The notes: generated from the letters alone by a model not told the origin. Positions 11,450-25,215 are shown, counted from the first letter of the stretch. The stretch: 64,000 nucleotides of DNA from Xenopus tropicalis (GCF_000004195.4 NC_030677.2:43587142-43651141), one strand, 5' to 3'. Translations and numbers: made by a program.

Positions 11450-12675
11450 CTATAGCTGAATTATAGGTTGAGAGCCCTATGATTGGAATAGGCCTGGCTA
11501 CTTTTAAGAGTCTGATTTGTTTTTCAAGCTATTGTCATTATATTATGAAAAGTGAAATGCGCCTAATGAGTTGCCTTGTGCTTAGAAATAGTGTGTCGGG
11601 GCACCCATACCTCCTACACATTGTCCCAGTGCTTTGAGACCCCCCCTGCTGCTCGTGCAGCCCTTGCAGATATGTTTGAGCTCTTTGTATGTACTTTCAT
11701 AAGCTCTTTATCTTCCTGTCCCAGGTACCAGAAATCAAACAGTTATTGCTTAATTCTTAGCCTTTGAAGGCTTTTAAACATCCGTAGGCTTTTTAATCCG
11801 GGGGAACTAGCTCAAATCTCTCTAATACCAAGCAGTATTTTGTTAGCTTCACAAATGATTTTAGTGTAACAGTTTTCAGTCATTTAAAAAAATATTTGCT
11901 GCTTGGGATAAACCACTGCTTATGTTTGTATCATTTTTTGTTTATCAGAGCAGCCAATGGGACTGAATGATCAGTTCAGTATAGATTTGGCCCTGTGCAA
12001 GAATGAACTGAGCATGCTGAGCCTTTGTGCCTTAAGCTTAATAACCAGAGCCTCAAATCCAGGGGCATAGATTTGCCAGCATAGGGCTGTTGCACCTAGG
12101 CAATAGTACGGCAGCCTAGGGAGGGAATCATATTCAGGTAGTAGTAGTAGTTGTTTTGTGATGTCGCGTCAAGCAAACAAAAGGGTAGATATAGTTATTA
12201 TTAGTGACAGATCAGTAGTGGGTAGTGTACCTCGTGCCCATTTTGGGTTTTAATATTGGATTGGCAGCTAAGCTATTTGGCTTAGCATTGCTTTCTTTGA
12301 CTAATGTCTTTGTTTTTTTTAATTTGTTTTAAAATGTATTTTTATATATACCACCGTTGTGCTGCCACTTTTGAGGTTATGGGATCTTGACAAAACTCAT
12401 TTGTGTATATATGTATAGGTTTGAAGGGAACTCTGGCTTCTGAACCATTGGTTAAAGAACCCAACGCACCATAGAACTAAACTAGTAGACTTCTTCCTGC
12501 TGATTTGTTGCTTTGGGTTACTTGAACGGATCTATAATATCATCATAACTGGTTTGTTTTCATAACGGAAGAAATGTTGCAATATATTTATGTATAATAT
12601 ATACTGTCAACAGCTTGACTAGCCTTTCTCATTCATTTGACCTAGATTTATGAATGTAAATTTGTATATTTCTAG

Positions 12676-12990
12676 GTACTATCCGGACTGCAGATAATCT
12701 TGACCGTGAAACCACTTCCCATTATTGGCTGACCGTCTATGCAACAGATAGGGGTGTCGTTCCCCTTTCATCCTTCATTCAAATATACATTGAAATAGAA
12801 GATGTTAATGATAATGCCCCCCAGACAGTGGAACCTGTATACTACCCTGAAGTCATGGAAAACTCTGCAAAGGATGTATCTGTTGTGCAAATCAATGCCT
12901 TTGATCCAGACTCCATTTCCAGTGACAAGTTAACATATAAAATCTCTACTGGCAACCCTCAAGGATTTTTTGCAATCAACCCTAAAACAG
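12676..12990 (+). CDS. fat1: fat1 exon 3: end of one EC repeat and most of the next
   Basis: This 315-base exon is entered one base into a codon and left one base into the next (phase 1 to 1), so it is symmetric. Acceptor TTTCTAG; donor GTAAGT. It encodes the second half of an EC repeat, with LDRE near the start, and then the calcium-linker motif EDVNDNAP at about 12798-12821. It continues into the following repeat: [13 protein letters not shown], and the terminal NPKTG split by the intron. The protein closely follows vertebrate FAT1. There is no methionine start here: the frame continues from exon 2, outside the window. The acceptor has a poor pyrimidine tract (TATATTTCTAG). Confidence 0.95.
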
Positions 12991-13335
12991 GTAAGTGTAA
13001 ATAGTTAACTGTTTAGCCAGTGGGGCTCTACTTAATTTGTTAATAAACACACCTGGGGGATAAGTGGAACCACGTTATGACATAGCTACTTGCTCTTCCT
13101 GGATCATCAACACTCAGAAGGTTGCCTGCACTGTATAGTGTGCTCCTCACCATCAACATGAAGGTACTTTACATTCATCAGTATCATAGAAGCTCAAGAT
13201 CTGTCAAACTTAATATAGTGAAGGGCTGCTGTTGATCACTCTCAATCAAGTCTAGGCATTACAACTTGCACATTCTGGTGCCATGGGTTGTGTGAGGCAC
13301 ATATGCCCTTCTGCTTTCCTCCCTAGAGGAGTACT

Positions 13336-13505
13336 CAGGGTTTATTTATAAACACTGGCAAAATTGCACCTGGGCAGTAACCCATAGCTAACAATTAGTG
13401 GTTAGATTTTTCCAGCCAGCTGCAGGTTGAACACTGAAAGCAATCATCTGATTGGTTGCCATGAGTTACTGCCCAGATGCAAATTTGTCCAGTGTTTATA
13501 AATGA
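13336..13505. repeat. Short inverted-repeat element (copy 1)
   Basis: TTTATAAACACTGGCAAAAT...CTGGGCAGTAACCCATAGC is answered by CATGAGTTACTGCCCAG...GTCCAGTGTTTATAAATG. Related hairpins are at 13917-14042 and 60441-60580, with a half copy at 25570-25620 (CAGTAACCCATAGCAAC). Confidence 0.65.
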
Positions 13506-13916
13506 CCCCCGGTTGTTTGTGTGCTGTACATAGTTCCACACTTGTGCAACCCTATGGTGTCAGACTATCAGAAGCATTGTTATTTTGGGGCTTCACTTCC
13601 GCTTGAAAATGATCCAAACACGTTTAAGGACCTTGGGCAGAGAGGAGGGCATAAAACTTATTTGATGGGCCTCATCATTATTACACAATCAGTTCCACAG
13701 GTATTGTTTAGGAATATCCCAACAAACGGAGTTGGTCCATCAGGTTTAGTGCTCCACCACTTGTGGTTTCTAGTTCACCACTAAATCAAGCAAATGCTTT
13801 GCTGCAATATTTAATTTAGACACCAGAAATTTCAGTTTTGTTCTAAAGTACATTACAGCCATTGCTCTCTGCTTACTTATTGTCCAATCCCCCATATGTA
13901 ATAAAGGCACTCAGTT

Positions 13917-14042
13917 TGTCCAGTAACCCATAGCAACCAATAAGGTATTTGCTTTGAAACAGGTGACCAGTAAATGCTGCCTGCTGATTCGTTGCTATGG
14001 GTTACTGTTCCTGGGCAAACTTAGTGTCTTTTATTACATAAC
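13917..14042. repeat. Short inverted-repeat element (copy 2)
   Basis: CAGTAACCCATAGCAACCAA and its partner TTCGTTGCTATGGGTTACTG form the arms. The spacer includes GACCAGTAAATGC, which is also found in the copy at 60441-60580. Confidence 0.65.
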
Positions 14043-15162
14043 CCCATTTGACTTTCGTTTTCAAGTCTGTCTTTTCTGTCTCTTTGTTCCAGTGTGTCAC
14101 TTTACTGGCAGTCGACATTTCCCCCTTTTTCCCTAGTGTTTCCGTCTTTCCATTTGCAAAATGATTTTCAGGGGTGAAACGCCACATTTTATTACTATCT
14201 TTTGCTCATCTCTAGTGGTAACCATAACCCCAACTAAAATATATAATGGCACAAGTCAAGGATTTACAATCTGTAACCCTGCTGTTATTGGGTATATAGG
14301 GAGTACATGGTGTGTTAGCATCCATTATATAAGAGGTAGGAAGGACCCTCCAGTAATTTTAATTTTCTAATAATTCACAGCAGGTCATATTTAATGCCAT
14401 ACAGCTATTATCTTGACAAAGAAGAATACATCTACATAATATGCCTTATTAAGGGAGATTAATACAAAGCAAGGTTTACAATATCCAGCAGTGTTTAGAC
14501 AGAGTATTTATGTATGTGTTACTAGAAGGAATGAACACTTGCTAGCATCTGGCCTGTCCTTATATAGCCTGAAACCCACAATGTATCATGTAGGAAGAAA
14601 CCTAATGTAAGTGGGCATACTGATTCTGTCTCTCTTTGTACATTTAAATAATGGGGGATGATTTCCCTGCCCCAATTAGCCAATCATACACGTATTTACA
14701 AAAATGCATTTGCAATTCATTGTGTATTTAACCAAAGTATTTATGTTTGTTGATGTCATTGGGTCAAGGTATAGAAGATGTATTTGCATATAAATTTCAT
14801 TAAGACGAGTGTTTAGAGTTTACCCGCACAATGGCTTTTCTGAAGTGCAAATGATCCCCCACATTCAGCAGGGGGACATGGGGCAAACATACTAAGCTGT
14901 ATAGAGAGTTGTCTTTCAGAGTGTTAATGCCCTGTTAGCATCAAAATAAACTTCTTTAGAATAACAAAAGAGCTGGAAAGGCTAATTGCGCGGGGGCATA
15001 TTCTACTATACAAGCATGCTTAGCCTGGTGTCACATGGGTTCAGGAGCAGTTTAAGTAGTACATTTGCCCGGGCTCACTAGCTTGTGAAGGGCCTGGGGG
15101 AAAAAGATGAAAAATGATAGGAACTATAGGAAAATATTGTTACTTAACAAGATATTTTTTTA

Positions 15163-15438
15163 TACGGGTATGTGATCCCTTATCCTGAAACCTATAATCC
15201 AGAAAGCTCAGAATTACAGGAAGGCCATCTTCCATAGAGGCTATTTTCAGTGAATAATTGTACTTGATGGTAACTAATCTGCATGGATCCATATTGGTGG
15301 CAAAACAATCATATTGGGTTTATTTCATGTTTAAATTATTTTTGCAAGTTTATGGTGATCCAAATTATGGAATAATATATTATGCAGAAAACCCCATCTT
15401 CCAAGCATTCCGGAAAATAGATTCCATACCTGTATCTA
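15163..15438. mobile_element. Palindromic MITE, ACAGGTATGGGATC family, copy 2
   Basis: The left end is ACGGGTATGTGATCCCTTAT and the right end ATTCCATACCTGTA. Inside are CCAGAAAGCTCAGAATTACA and the shared ATTGGGTTTATTTCATGTTT. It is nearly full length. The 78-codon frame at 15258-15494 lies within it and is not a gene. Confidence 0.7.
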
Positions 15439-16404
15439 TATCAGGAATTCCTGTTGCAATTGTTGGGCTGCAACTTCCGCAATCCCACCTATGACTATAA
15501 CAGTAACAGTAAGTAAAAAAGGGAAAGTTATGCTCACCACTAAATTCTAAACTATTAGGCAGGTTAGTGCAGTGAGGCTATGATTCATACAGACAAAGAC
15601 AAGAAGTCCTCTGCACTCACCTGACTTTTTCTCTTTGTCGGTATGGCTAACGGATGTCTGATATAATGTGATGTATATGGAAAACTAAAAAGGAACTGTA
15701 AGGAGAAATCCTTCAGTAAGCCTTTCCACCTTGAGTTAAGTATTGGGGTAATATATGTGTCTAAGGTTTCCTTTTTAGCAGTGAATCTCTGAAAAGTTTT
15801 TGTGTGAAAGGTACAGAAGGTTTTAAAATGCCATTCCCATAAGCACACCCAAGTGTTAAATGTTTCTCGCCAGTCCGGAGCCACTTTCGAGATGAACACA
15901 TTTTTTTAAAGGTCACTCATGTCGTTGGTACATAGCAGAGAAACGGCAAAATATCAGCTTATTTTGTCTTCTGAAAAGATGGCATCGTGATAGTAGTTGC
16001 TGCTGTCAGTTGTGTAACCGAAGTAAACTGGAAAGGATTAAATTATATTTTCAGCCTTGTTTGAGTAGTGAATACAAATTTGTTTGTGTCGGAAATATGT
16101 GGAAAATTAATGTGCAATGGTGTTTATAGTTGCCTCAGAGGTGAAGGCTAAACAGATCAAAAGCTAGGTGCAACTGTGCAGCAAATAACATGGATTGTTT
16201 TATGCCAAGATGTACCTTAGGCTTTAGGCGCCACAGAGGTAAACAGTGGCAGTCATAACGACTTAATCATCTGATGCTAATTCCTGTAGAAAAGCATGGG
16301 AACGTATAAGCAGACACTAATTAGCAAGACTAAAGTCGGTGCTTCTTAATGGTGCCTCTTATCACCAATTTCTGCCATGCTGTTGTAAGGGAAGCAGAGA
16401 CAGG

Positions 16405-16645
16405 TATTTAGGCTAATGCCAGACTGGACTGAGCCCCTACACTGGCATCAGCTTTTCCCTGTCCCTGCTCCCAGAGCCATTGCATTGCCCTGGGTCTAAG
16501 CATATGGAGCAGATTTCAGTACCAAAAACGTGTATGTATTTTGGAGCCTAAATCCGCTCTGGATGATGCCAGCGTAGGGGCTGATTCTCAGCCTGCATTT
16601 ATCTGCAGGTTGATAATCTGCCCAGTGTAGCGTTAGCCTTAGGGG
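16405..16645. mobile_element. Probable MITE with AGGCTAATGCCA ends
   Basis: The left end AGGCTAATGCCAGACTGG is roughly complementary to the right end CCAGTGTAGCGTTAGCCTTA. Inside are GCCCCTACACTGGCATCA and GCCAGCGTAGGGGC in inverted order. A fragment with the same left end (AGGCTAATGCCACATGGGGC) lies at 27371-27390. Confidence 0.5.
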
Positions 16646-17931
16646 GCATTTTAAAAAGCACCGTGACAGACGCAAAATCAAGGCTTTCTGACTGGTTACG
16701 CCTGTAACCGCTGTTGTCTGATTGTTTTAAAATTTCATATGTGTCATAAGCCTAAAGTTGCGTTTTCTGAGAAGTTGACCTTTACGCTAAAGAATTGGCC
16801 AGTAGTAGTTCAGTTTCTAAGCAGCCAATCAGTCATAAGGTCAGCAGTGAAGGCCCAGGGCTAGTATTATTTCTGGGGGTTGCTCTGTGATCACAGTGAC
16901 TTCAGTAGCAGAGCGGTGTGTGTCTGCGTCGCTCGGCAAACATATGCAACTGCACAAAGCAAACACAGATTCCGCTGAAGATGAACAGCTGGGAATTCCA
17001 TCGATCTCATTATCTAAACATACAGTATCTAGGAAATATAATATTTATGATATGTAACTTGTCGAGTTACCTCTTTTTCCAATTTCCATGTACCCAGTTT
17101 ATGCCTGCTCAGCTTGGGAAGTAATTAGCACACGTGTAACATTCTGTTTGGAAAATTCCAAACACAAAAACATGTTTCTGAATTTGTTTATTAGAAGACC
17201 ACCATATTTACTGAACATGTAGTAACAGTGCAGTACATAAAATATGTTTTACCTATTGCCTAGAGTAGGTACGGTAATGTACCAGCCATGTTTATATCAT
17301 AACTTGCCCCCAAAGGTACAAAAGCAAATTAGAATTCTCCAGTAACTTCAGTCTAGGAGAATGGGGGGAAACCCCATGTCAGGTTCATTTTATCTCCATG
17401 GAAAAATTCCTTTCAATTTCCAACATTATTAAACCTTAAAAAAGAGAACCTAGTTCTGAGCAAAGTTCTTACTTCAAATCTGTGGTTACTTTTGGGCTTG
17501 AATAGGGATTTGTGACTTCATTTGCTAAGTCTCCTTCCTTTACTTCACCATGTGACAAACATGTTCTGCTTTATGGCTGGGATGCTATCTTTATTTTATT
17601 ACATTGCAGTAGATCTTGTCTGACACACATTGCTTATATCCCTGTAGGGTTTTAAGCATTTAAGGTTTGGTTGACAGAAATATAAAGGTTTTTACAAAGG
17701 GAAATGGCAGATGATTTGGGGTTTCAAGTCACGTTTTAATTGTTACCACAAATGATCTCCGTTGAGATGACCTTAAGCTGACAGCTTAAAGGTGCAGTAT
17801 ATACCTATATATACCTTTGCATAGAATAAGCACATTAAATAACCAAGAAGAATCAATTGCTATTATAAAGCACTAATGGTTACCCGCAAACTCATTCCCT
17901 CCCCCACCTAACACTATAAACAGGTTAAGTT

Positions 17932-18431
17932 CTTTAAAGGAGAAGGAAAGGTAAAAACTAAGTAAGCTTTATCAGAAAGGTCTATGTTAATACAGTCATA
18001 AGCACTTACAGTAATGTTGCACTGAGTCATTTATCAAAAGAAACACAGGATTTCTTGTCTCTTTTTTTGTAAATATGTTCTTTGGATATCTGACTTCCTC
18101 TCGCAAAAAAATCCTTCATTCCCGCGGCCAGAGTCTGCTCGGTTCTCTCCTCTCTCCCCTCTCCTGCTCCCCCTTCCTTAAGAATTCATAAAAATCACTC
18201 CCCCCAACCTTAGGAATGTGTGATCTGAGCTATAAGGGCTACACTGCAAACAGGAAGCTATGAACACCAAGCTAAAATGGCAGCTGCAATCAGAGAAACC
18301 TTCTAGGGCTCTTTGGCTCTTTACTCAGGTATGATAAAGCTTTCTGCAGAATAAATAAGTGTTCTAGGTGGAACTAATGTGGCAAATCTATTGACAGTAA
18401 ATGCCAAAATGACTTTCCTTTTCCTTTAAAG
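17932..18431. mobile_element. T2-like MITE (TTTAAAGGA ends)
   Basis: The terminal inverted repeats are TTTAAAGGAGAAGGAAAG on the left and CTTTCCTTTTCCTTTAAA on the right. T2-type MITEs of Xenopus are known by TTAAAGGRR ends and TTAA target duplications. The interior is non-coding, with a pyrimidine-rich block (CTCTCCTCTCTCCCCTCTCC) near 18147. Confidence 0.7.
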
Positions 18432-21141
18432 GAATTTAGTAGGGGTAAGGTACACAAGCACAATTTCTCTCCCACACTTTTCCCTGTAGTGAGTTGCATG
18501 TTAAATCCCATTCATTACAGGTACTTCAAAATACGCTCTTTGCAATTCTATAGATTTGCACTTTGCGTAAACAAAGCCTAAGCTGCAGTGTTTTGTTAGG
18601 CTTTAAGATAAGGAGCAGCTCATTATGCAGTGGGCTTGTCTATGCCCTAGTAGTTTGTTTTACTAACTTCTCCTCAACCCAGATTGGCTCTGCAGAACCA
18701 GGAAGCTCTGATTTGACATAACAACCCCCCCTAAAGTGATACTTTTTGCCTACTGAAATATGTTCACCTCAGCACCAGCTCATACTGAAAAAGGGGTGTT
18801 TACTGCCCCTTTAACAAGTGACCGTTTAAATTAATTAATTTTATGAAAATTACCTACAGTTAGTAACAGAAAATTGTCATGCTATCATGCAAATACCAAA
18901 CAATGAACATAAAATATGTAAAGGAAATATTGAGATGACAGTAGCCTTTTAATGTTTTAAAGTGGGGCTGCTTCTAAATGATAGCTCCAATTAGCAGCTG
19001 CATTTGTCTTGTACTCCTTATTTCTCACAAATAACATAAAAGGCACAGCATCATTTTAGCTTGTCTCTTATGTCTTTTTAATTTTTTTTATACACAAAAT
19101 GATATCTTTTCAGTACGCAGAGAAGTTTTGTAGAGCACATAAAACGCTTCACTGTCTGACGCCGGCAGATAAAGAACAGATTTGTTTTGGTTGTTTGTTT
19201 GACTTATAGAAAAGTTTGCCTTTACTTTAAATGTATTCATTTCTCTGTGTATCTTGGTGATCATGGCGCTGGCAATGCAAATATGGGGAGTGTAGACCTT
19301 TGTGCTTTTAAGGCTTGAACAGAAATGTTTAGGAAGGACAAAATGACAATAGGCGCTTTTGTTTTGCTTTCCCTTTAGGGTACTGGCACACAGGGGGATA
19401 AATCTTCTCTCCCATGGCCGACTAATCAACCCAAAATGCTTTCCCCCCCCACCCCCAAATTATTTTTTTGACATTGCTCCACAAGGAAACGTGCTGCATA
19501 TGTTTTCCTGCCAGCCATGAACTTTATTGCCAGTGGGAAAGCATCTTGGGGAGCAAAGTTGTGCCATTTTTTACATTGCATGATAAATCTGCCCTCTAAT
19601 GTGCTCAATTGCCTCCAGCATTGGACAGTATGCTGAACTTTATCTTTGGGCTTACCTACAGCCTTCTTGTGACCAGAGTTGTCTTTGGGCAGTAGCATTT
19701 GGAGCATTTGTGGATGTCATAACACAACAGCAAATGGTTACCCTTTTAGGTCTTGCAAAGAAGAGGCCATTGCCCTGGGTTCCACGTTGTATGGGGCCCT
19801 TTAGATCAGCCACTGTATGCAGAGGGGTGGCATGAATAGGTTCGAACTGGGATTCAAAATAGGCCTGGCATTTTAATTATACAGAGGCCCAAACAGCCCT
19901 CCACCAGCTGAATAAATAGTGACTGTCTATGGCATCTTACAGCAGCCCCCCTGGCATTTGCCAGAATCCACAGATTCTGGGCCTGTGCATGAATTTGGGT
20001 ATAGTACAGCACAGTGAGATCTGTAACAATGTGTAAAGCTTTTTAACATGCTGCCTCTGGCTGTCATTAAACTACAGTTCCCAGGATTCTCCAACAGATG
20101 CATGGGGCCGCTTGGAGTTATAGTTCAGTAACAGCTGGGTCCCAGCCCTGGTTACGGCAGTCTAAATGTGCATTGCTCAAGCGGCTCATAACTTGCATGT
20201 GCCACGGATTGGGTTCTTTAAAAATGCATACATTTCTCAGAATGTCCAAAGATGCTCTTACCTGCAACGCAGCAGATCTGACCAGAGAAATAATTGATTT
20301 TATTTTTCTTGAAATGTGCATTCAAGTGGCAGTGCCTGTCGCTATAATAAAAGCCATGCGTGTAAGATCCGCTGGAAATATCACCCTCAGAATATGTACC
20401 TGTTAACACCTCTGACCTCCTTGCAGCACCTCGTATCACTGCTTCAATTCCCAAAAGAGGCTTTAGTATATTCAGACAGGAGAAAAGCTCCTATTGTATT
20501 AAAAAGTGTTAGCACTTTTAGACTACTAAAACCACTAATAACAGTTCTCGTTAAAGGCCAGAGTGGCAGATTTATTTGAGATTGCATTTTTTCTGTGATT
20601 TGTGAACCTTTTACCGAAAAAAAAAAAAAAAAATCCTAAATTTTTCGAATTCAGGTATTCCAAACTTGAATTTTCTGAACTAATTAATTTGAAAAAAACA
20701 TCTTGAAATTTTGAATTAGAAAATTCAGCAAATTGATGAGCTTTTATAGATGTCAATAGAAAGTTACTTGTGGTTTTTTTTTGTGAAAATCAATGGAATA
20801 TTGCTTTGCTGCAATTTAGTTTTTTCTGCAACCATGTTTTACAATTTACTGATTTTTTTTATTTTATTTTTTTAAATTTTTTTAGCGGTTAAGTTTAATA
20901 AAAACTTGAGTTTGAAAATGAATATATCTCCCTCCAGCTGTCTATGCACTTCTAGTATTCGGTTAACCCTAAGGTTACTGACTCTTAAGTCTGATATTAT
21001 GAGTCTAATAATGCAAAACTGCTCAAAATATTAAATCAATGTAAATTGCTCAAAGACAAATCCTAAATCTAAATTCCTCAACAGAAAAGCACCATTTCCA
21101 TTGCCATCTATAGAAATTGCCCCAACTGTATCCCACTGTGC

Positions 21142-21409
21142 ATCATATATAGGGTTGCCACCTGCCTGGTTTTGACCCGAACAGCCCGGTTTTCGAAAGG
21201 CTGTCCGGTTCAAAACATTCAGGCCAGTTTTCCAAATTAGGAAAACCGAGTAGGACTCACTGAAATTGACGCTGTGATCGGCCAATCGGCGATCGCCCCG
21301 GTGCCGGCACAGCCCCGCCTCTTCATTGTCCCTGTGTCCCTCTTCCCCGCCCCCTTGAAATAACTGCCTGGCTACAAAAGCCGGCAGAGGTGGCAACCCT
21401 AATCATATA
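21142..21409. mobile_element. hAT-type MITE, TAGGGTTGCCACCT ends, perfect 8-bp TSD
   Basis: The element at 21150-21401 has inverted ends TAGGGTTGCCACCT and AGGTGGCAACCCTA. It is flanked by the identical 8-mer ATCATATA on both sides (21142-21149 and 21402-21409). Its right half is GC-rich (GATCGGCCAATCGGCGATCG). Related half copies end at about 55168 (GTGGCAACCCTAG) and begin near 50557 (GAGTGACCACTTTTTTG). A 121-codon minus-strand frame across it is not a gene. Confidence 0.85.
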
Positions 21410-21453
21410 CAATATAACTATTCATTACCAGGTGTACCTTATTTATTAATAAG

Positions 21454-21776
21454 GTCTATTTCAGGGGTCCCCAACCTTTCTTACTCGTGAGCCACAGTCA
21501 AATGTAAAATGACTTGGGGAGCAACACAAGCATCATAATGTTCATGGAGGTTCCAAACAAAGGCTAAGATTGGCTATTGGGTGACCTCAATGCACACTAC
21601 CAGCTTACAGGGGGCTTTATTTGGTAGTAAATCTTGTTTTTATTCAACCAAAATTTGCCACCAAGTCAGGAATTCAAAACTAACTACCTGGTTTGGGGGC
21701 ACTGAGAGCAACATCCAAGGGGTTGGTGAGCAACTTGTTGCCCCCGAGCCACTGGTTGGGGATCACTGGTCTATTT
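21454..21776. mobile_element. hAT-type MITE, perfect 8-bp TSD, copy 2
   Basis: The element at 21462-21768 begins CAGGGGTCCCCAACC and ends GGTTGGGGATCACTG, flanked by identical GTCTATTT 8-mers (21454-21461 and 21769-21776). It is 307 bp and closely matches the element at 11134-11441. The intact duplication suggests it is younger than copy 1. Copy 3, at 25216-25385, lacks its right end. Confidence 0.88.
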
Positions 21777-24700
21777 GTATATCAGTATTGTGGAATGCAG
21801 TCTGTTGAAAAAATGCAAATTGGAAACAAAGTCTGGGTCCTGGGTGTGAGTATAGGATGCTCCCAATTAAGAAAAGTGAGCGGAAATAAGAAAATTATGC
21901 TAAATAGAGAGCAATAAGGACAATGGTGCATTTCGACGAACACCAGATTTCTACCTTGTGGGCAAGGGGCGAAATGCTTAAAAATACCCCTACATAGACT
22001 CTTGTAGTATTTGCGCTGCTGCTGCATCCGCTGGTCAGGTGATTAACGCTCAGGCAGGGAACATGACACCTTGGAAACATAAAATCATGAAAGTTATAAA
22101 AGTAGGTTACTCTGGCAAGCGGAAATCATTTCTCCCATCATCTCTGTTTGCACATTAACAACTCTATAAATGTTTCATTAACTTCTTAGCAAAGCTTCGT
22201 AATTTATTTGCACCTTCATACTGTAATTCAGGCATTATGCTTACCGGTGAAAGCAAGATCAATTTTCACTTTTTTTCATGCCTTCGTCAGCCTTGAAAAT
22301 TACCAGAACGTTTATTGGGAATTGGTAATTAGCAGCTTTTTATTTATTATTAGAATAGATTTTGTGAAAACTTAAGCAGACGTGTCGTTATAAATCTAAG
22401 CACTAGAAGGAATTAAAAGCTCATATTTTGTAGCTGGCCAGTTTATAGAAAAGACCTACAGCCTTTGCTTAATCACATATAAAGGGGGGTAAGAATTGCC
22501 TCTTTGAAAATGTTCTAATAAATTAGAATAAAAGGTTCTGCCATGTCTGAGCATACTTGTATTTTGTTGAAGTAGCTTTGTTACTTGCAGTACCACTTAT
22601 TACCACTGTTGTTGTACTTATTCTGGAATCACATAGAAACATCTATATGTTTGACCTAGAAGCTTGTGATGTGTATTAATTATTTTTTTTCACCTGCACT
22701 CTCCCTGATATCGCCCACCCGTAGGTGGGGATATCGGGTGAAGGTCCGCTCACTTGGCAATCTCTACGTGTATGGGGGCCTTTAGAGGTAAATATATTGA
22801 CTTTGCAGTATCTCCTCAATCTAGGACTATGAGGCAGCACGGTGAGAATTGCAAGCGCTGTTAATGTGAGAGTTGCTATTGGTGTCTCTTTATTTCAACC
22901 AGTGTATTTGCCACCTGTTCCAAGAAATCAACTTCCCCCTGTTTTTAAAAAGAACGTATGGTGACTTTAGAGAATGCAGCATCTATTGCCGAAGCCTTCT
23001 GAGCTTTTTTGGGAAACCTCCTTCGTTCAAAGGCTAATGTGCCGCAGTGGAGCACAAATTCCAGGCCAATCATTCCAGTGGAGGAAAAGGCAAAGCAAAG
23101 CAGAATTTCATGTGTGGCACTTTAGTTTATTCTAGGAATGGAAGGTTGGGGCCGGAAAATATGTTTCTGTATATGCCTTTTCTATGTGTATCCTGTGACC
23201 CTGTAACATGAAAGCAAGCCTCCTATTAAGCCGGAAAACCACAACCAAAACCTCGGCAACTGCAATTTAGTTGGGTGCTACTGACGTTTTACTTAGCAGG
23301 GAAAGCCATAGAAATATTTTTTGTATTAACATATTATATATGTCCCTTTTAAAATCTGAAGTTTGTAAAGGGCCATAAGGGGGAAATTCATTTAACTATA
23401 CCCGATAAGCATATTAATGTTGGTGTCTGCTAGTGTCAGGGCTATCCATGTATTTATAATTCATTGCGGCATCTGTTGTTTTGCTTTTACTTACACAGAA
23501 TATGTTATCCTGCTGGATCACTGTGCTCTGATGACAAGTAATTTGAAAGCAAAATCATGTTTGTGGCCACATGGGCTTTTAACCCATGGAATGTATAAAA
23601 GAGGAATATTGCCTTCCCTAGTCCTTGATGTATGTGATTCTTGTTTGTTACTAAGCCATTAGGGATTTAATTTTGGTTTGGGGGTGGGGAGGCTTTAAAT
23701 GCAGAAAGCCTGGGGCCCTGCCTTAGTAGTACATAAAGTTGTACCCTCCAGCTATTGTTAAACTGCTACTCCCAGAATCCCACTGATGGCCAACAGCTTG
23801 GAATTGTAGTTTAAAAACAGCTGAATGGCTGCCAGTAGGCCATTCCTGTTGCCGCCGTACTGGTCCCACTAGAGAACCTTTCCCACTGGGCCCTTAGTTA
23901 GAACAGTTCTATATAGATAGTGCCAAATGGTGTAGGCTTTTATATAGTCTCATGGTGGAAATAACAATGGGCTGATGGGAATTCTCCTAGTTTAGGGACC
24001 ATTAGGACCTGGGTCACCGGGATTTTGCTGGACCAATCTGGCTTTTAAACCAGTTAACCGGTAGCATTTACTAGTCAGGGTCAGTCGCGTCTTTAGTTGA
24101 ATTTGTGTTTAGAGGAATACTGGGAATTGTAGTTCAATTACGGTTGAAGGGTTCCAGGTTAATATTCATAAATTATGTAATTTCCTCAGATGGAGGCATA
24201 GCCTTCCTACATTATCAAGGGCCCTCTCTAACTCATCTACAGTTAGACGCAGCTGTTTGACAGATGTAAGGGCCAAAGGGGTGCCAGTGTATGTCAGATA
24301 CTTGTTCAGCTGGAAGTGGGTTGAGAACTAACCTGTGAGATCTGTTACATTTTAACAAGATAATTATTTTTGTGTGTTTGAAACCATATATCACTTATTT
24401 TGTTTTTACAGCCATGGCATGAGGTTTCTTTTTATTATTTTCTGGCAGGCAGATAAGGCTTTCTGTAATAATTTTCATATTGTTTCATTTTTGCTAATGG
24501 CAAATCCACCTGTTTTGGCAGTTTATGTTTATCCCCTGTCGTTTTAGCAGCTCATTGGTCCTTTAATTGTTGTCCCCAATGCAATTGAAACATAAAGCAC
24601 AGAAGTAATTTCTGCCTTGGGAAATGCAGAGACTGGCCTAAAATCAATTTCCAGATTGCAGCAAAACTGCCTTGCAAATCCTCCCTTGTTCGGCTTTCGA

Positions 24701-25215
24701 GCCGTTGGTTCCTCTGTGTCTGTCACTGGCAGTTTAGAAAATATGGAGGATTAAAGTTCTCAGACTGTTTGCACAGCGATGTGTAGCGGCCATAAAGCTT
24801 CATGTCTGATTGGATCTCCAATGATTGTCTATAAATAAGGCTGTCTGCAGGGGAAAATACCACATATATATCTTTACTCTCCTGTTCATCTTCCAAATTC
24901 TGTATTCAACAGAATAGAATAGCATTCTCTGTAGGGAAAGTGTAGCTGCTCGTTCTTCCTATTTCATGCCTTAAAATGATCTATTTGTGTACTATTCATT
25001 TTTTCAGAAATAATGTAGAATCTGTAGGTGTTTCAACAACAGGATGTAGTAACAATGTTAAAGGTGCACAGATTTTCCAACTGCAGGATAATAATAATAC
25101 GGTACACAGTTGCATCTCTCTTTACATACATTGATAACATGGAGATCCGCCGGCGTGCCACTTGAAGCTGTCCATATCCATGAATGATCTCAGATTGCCC
25201 CTTGTGTTTCTAGAC

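Larger units (their letters stand above)
1..12675 (+). other. fat1: fat1 intron 2 (3' part)
   Basis: This is non-coding sequence upstream of the first exon seen. It holds hairpin MITEs (1-146, 199-487, 2336-2465, 6423-6877), a Tc1/mariner relic (1640-1905), a minus-strand L1 fragment (2550-3620), a SINE-tail copy (7221-7400), a palindromic MITE (8400-8697), a hAT MITE (11134-11441) and small tandem repeats. The stretches 3650-6420 and 8700-11100 otherwise show no gene that I can support. The intron ends in the acceptor TTTCTAG at 12669-12675. Confidence 0.85.

Noticed and set aside
20098..20579. Cluster of overlapping 67-102 codon frames on both strands
   Set aside because: They show no domain or splice context and are short overlapping frames expected by chance. 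Part of the region is a decayed repeat (TAGTTCAGTAACAGCTG type).
21031..21396. 121-codon minus-strand frame
   Set aside because: It runs through the GC-rich interior of the hAT MITE at 21150-21401.
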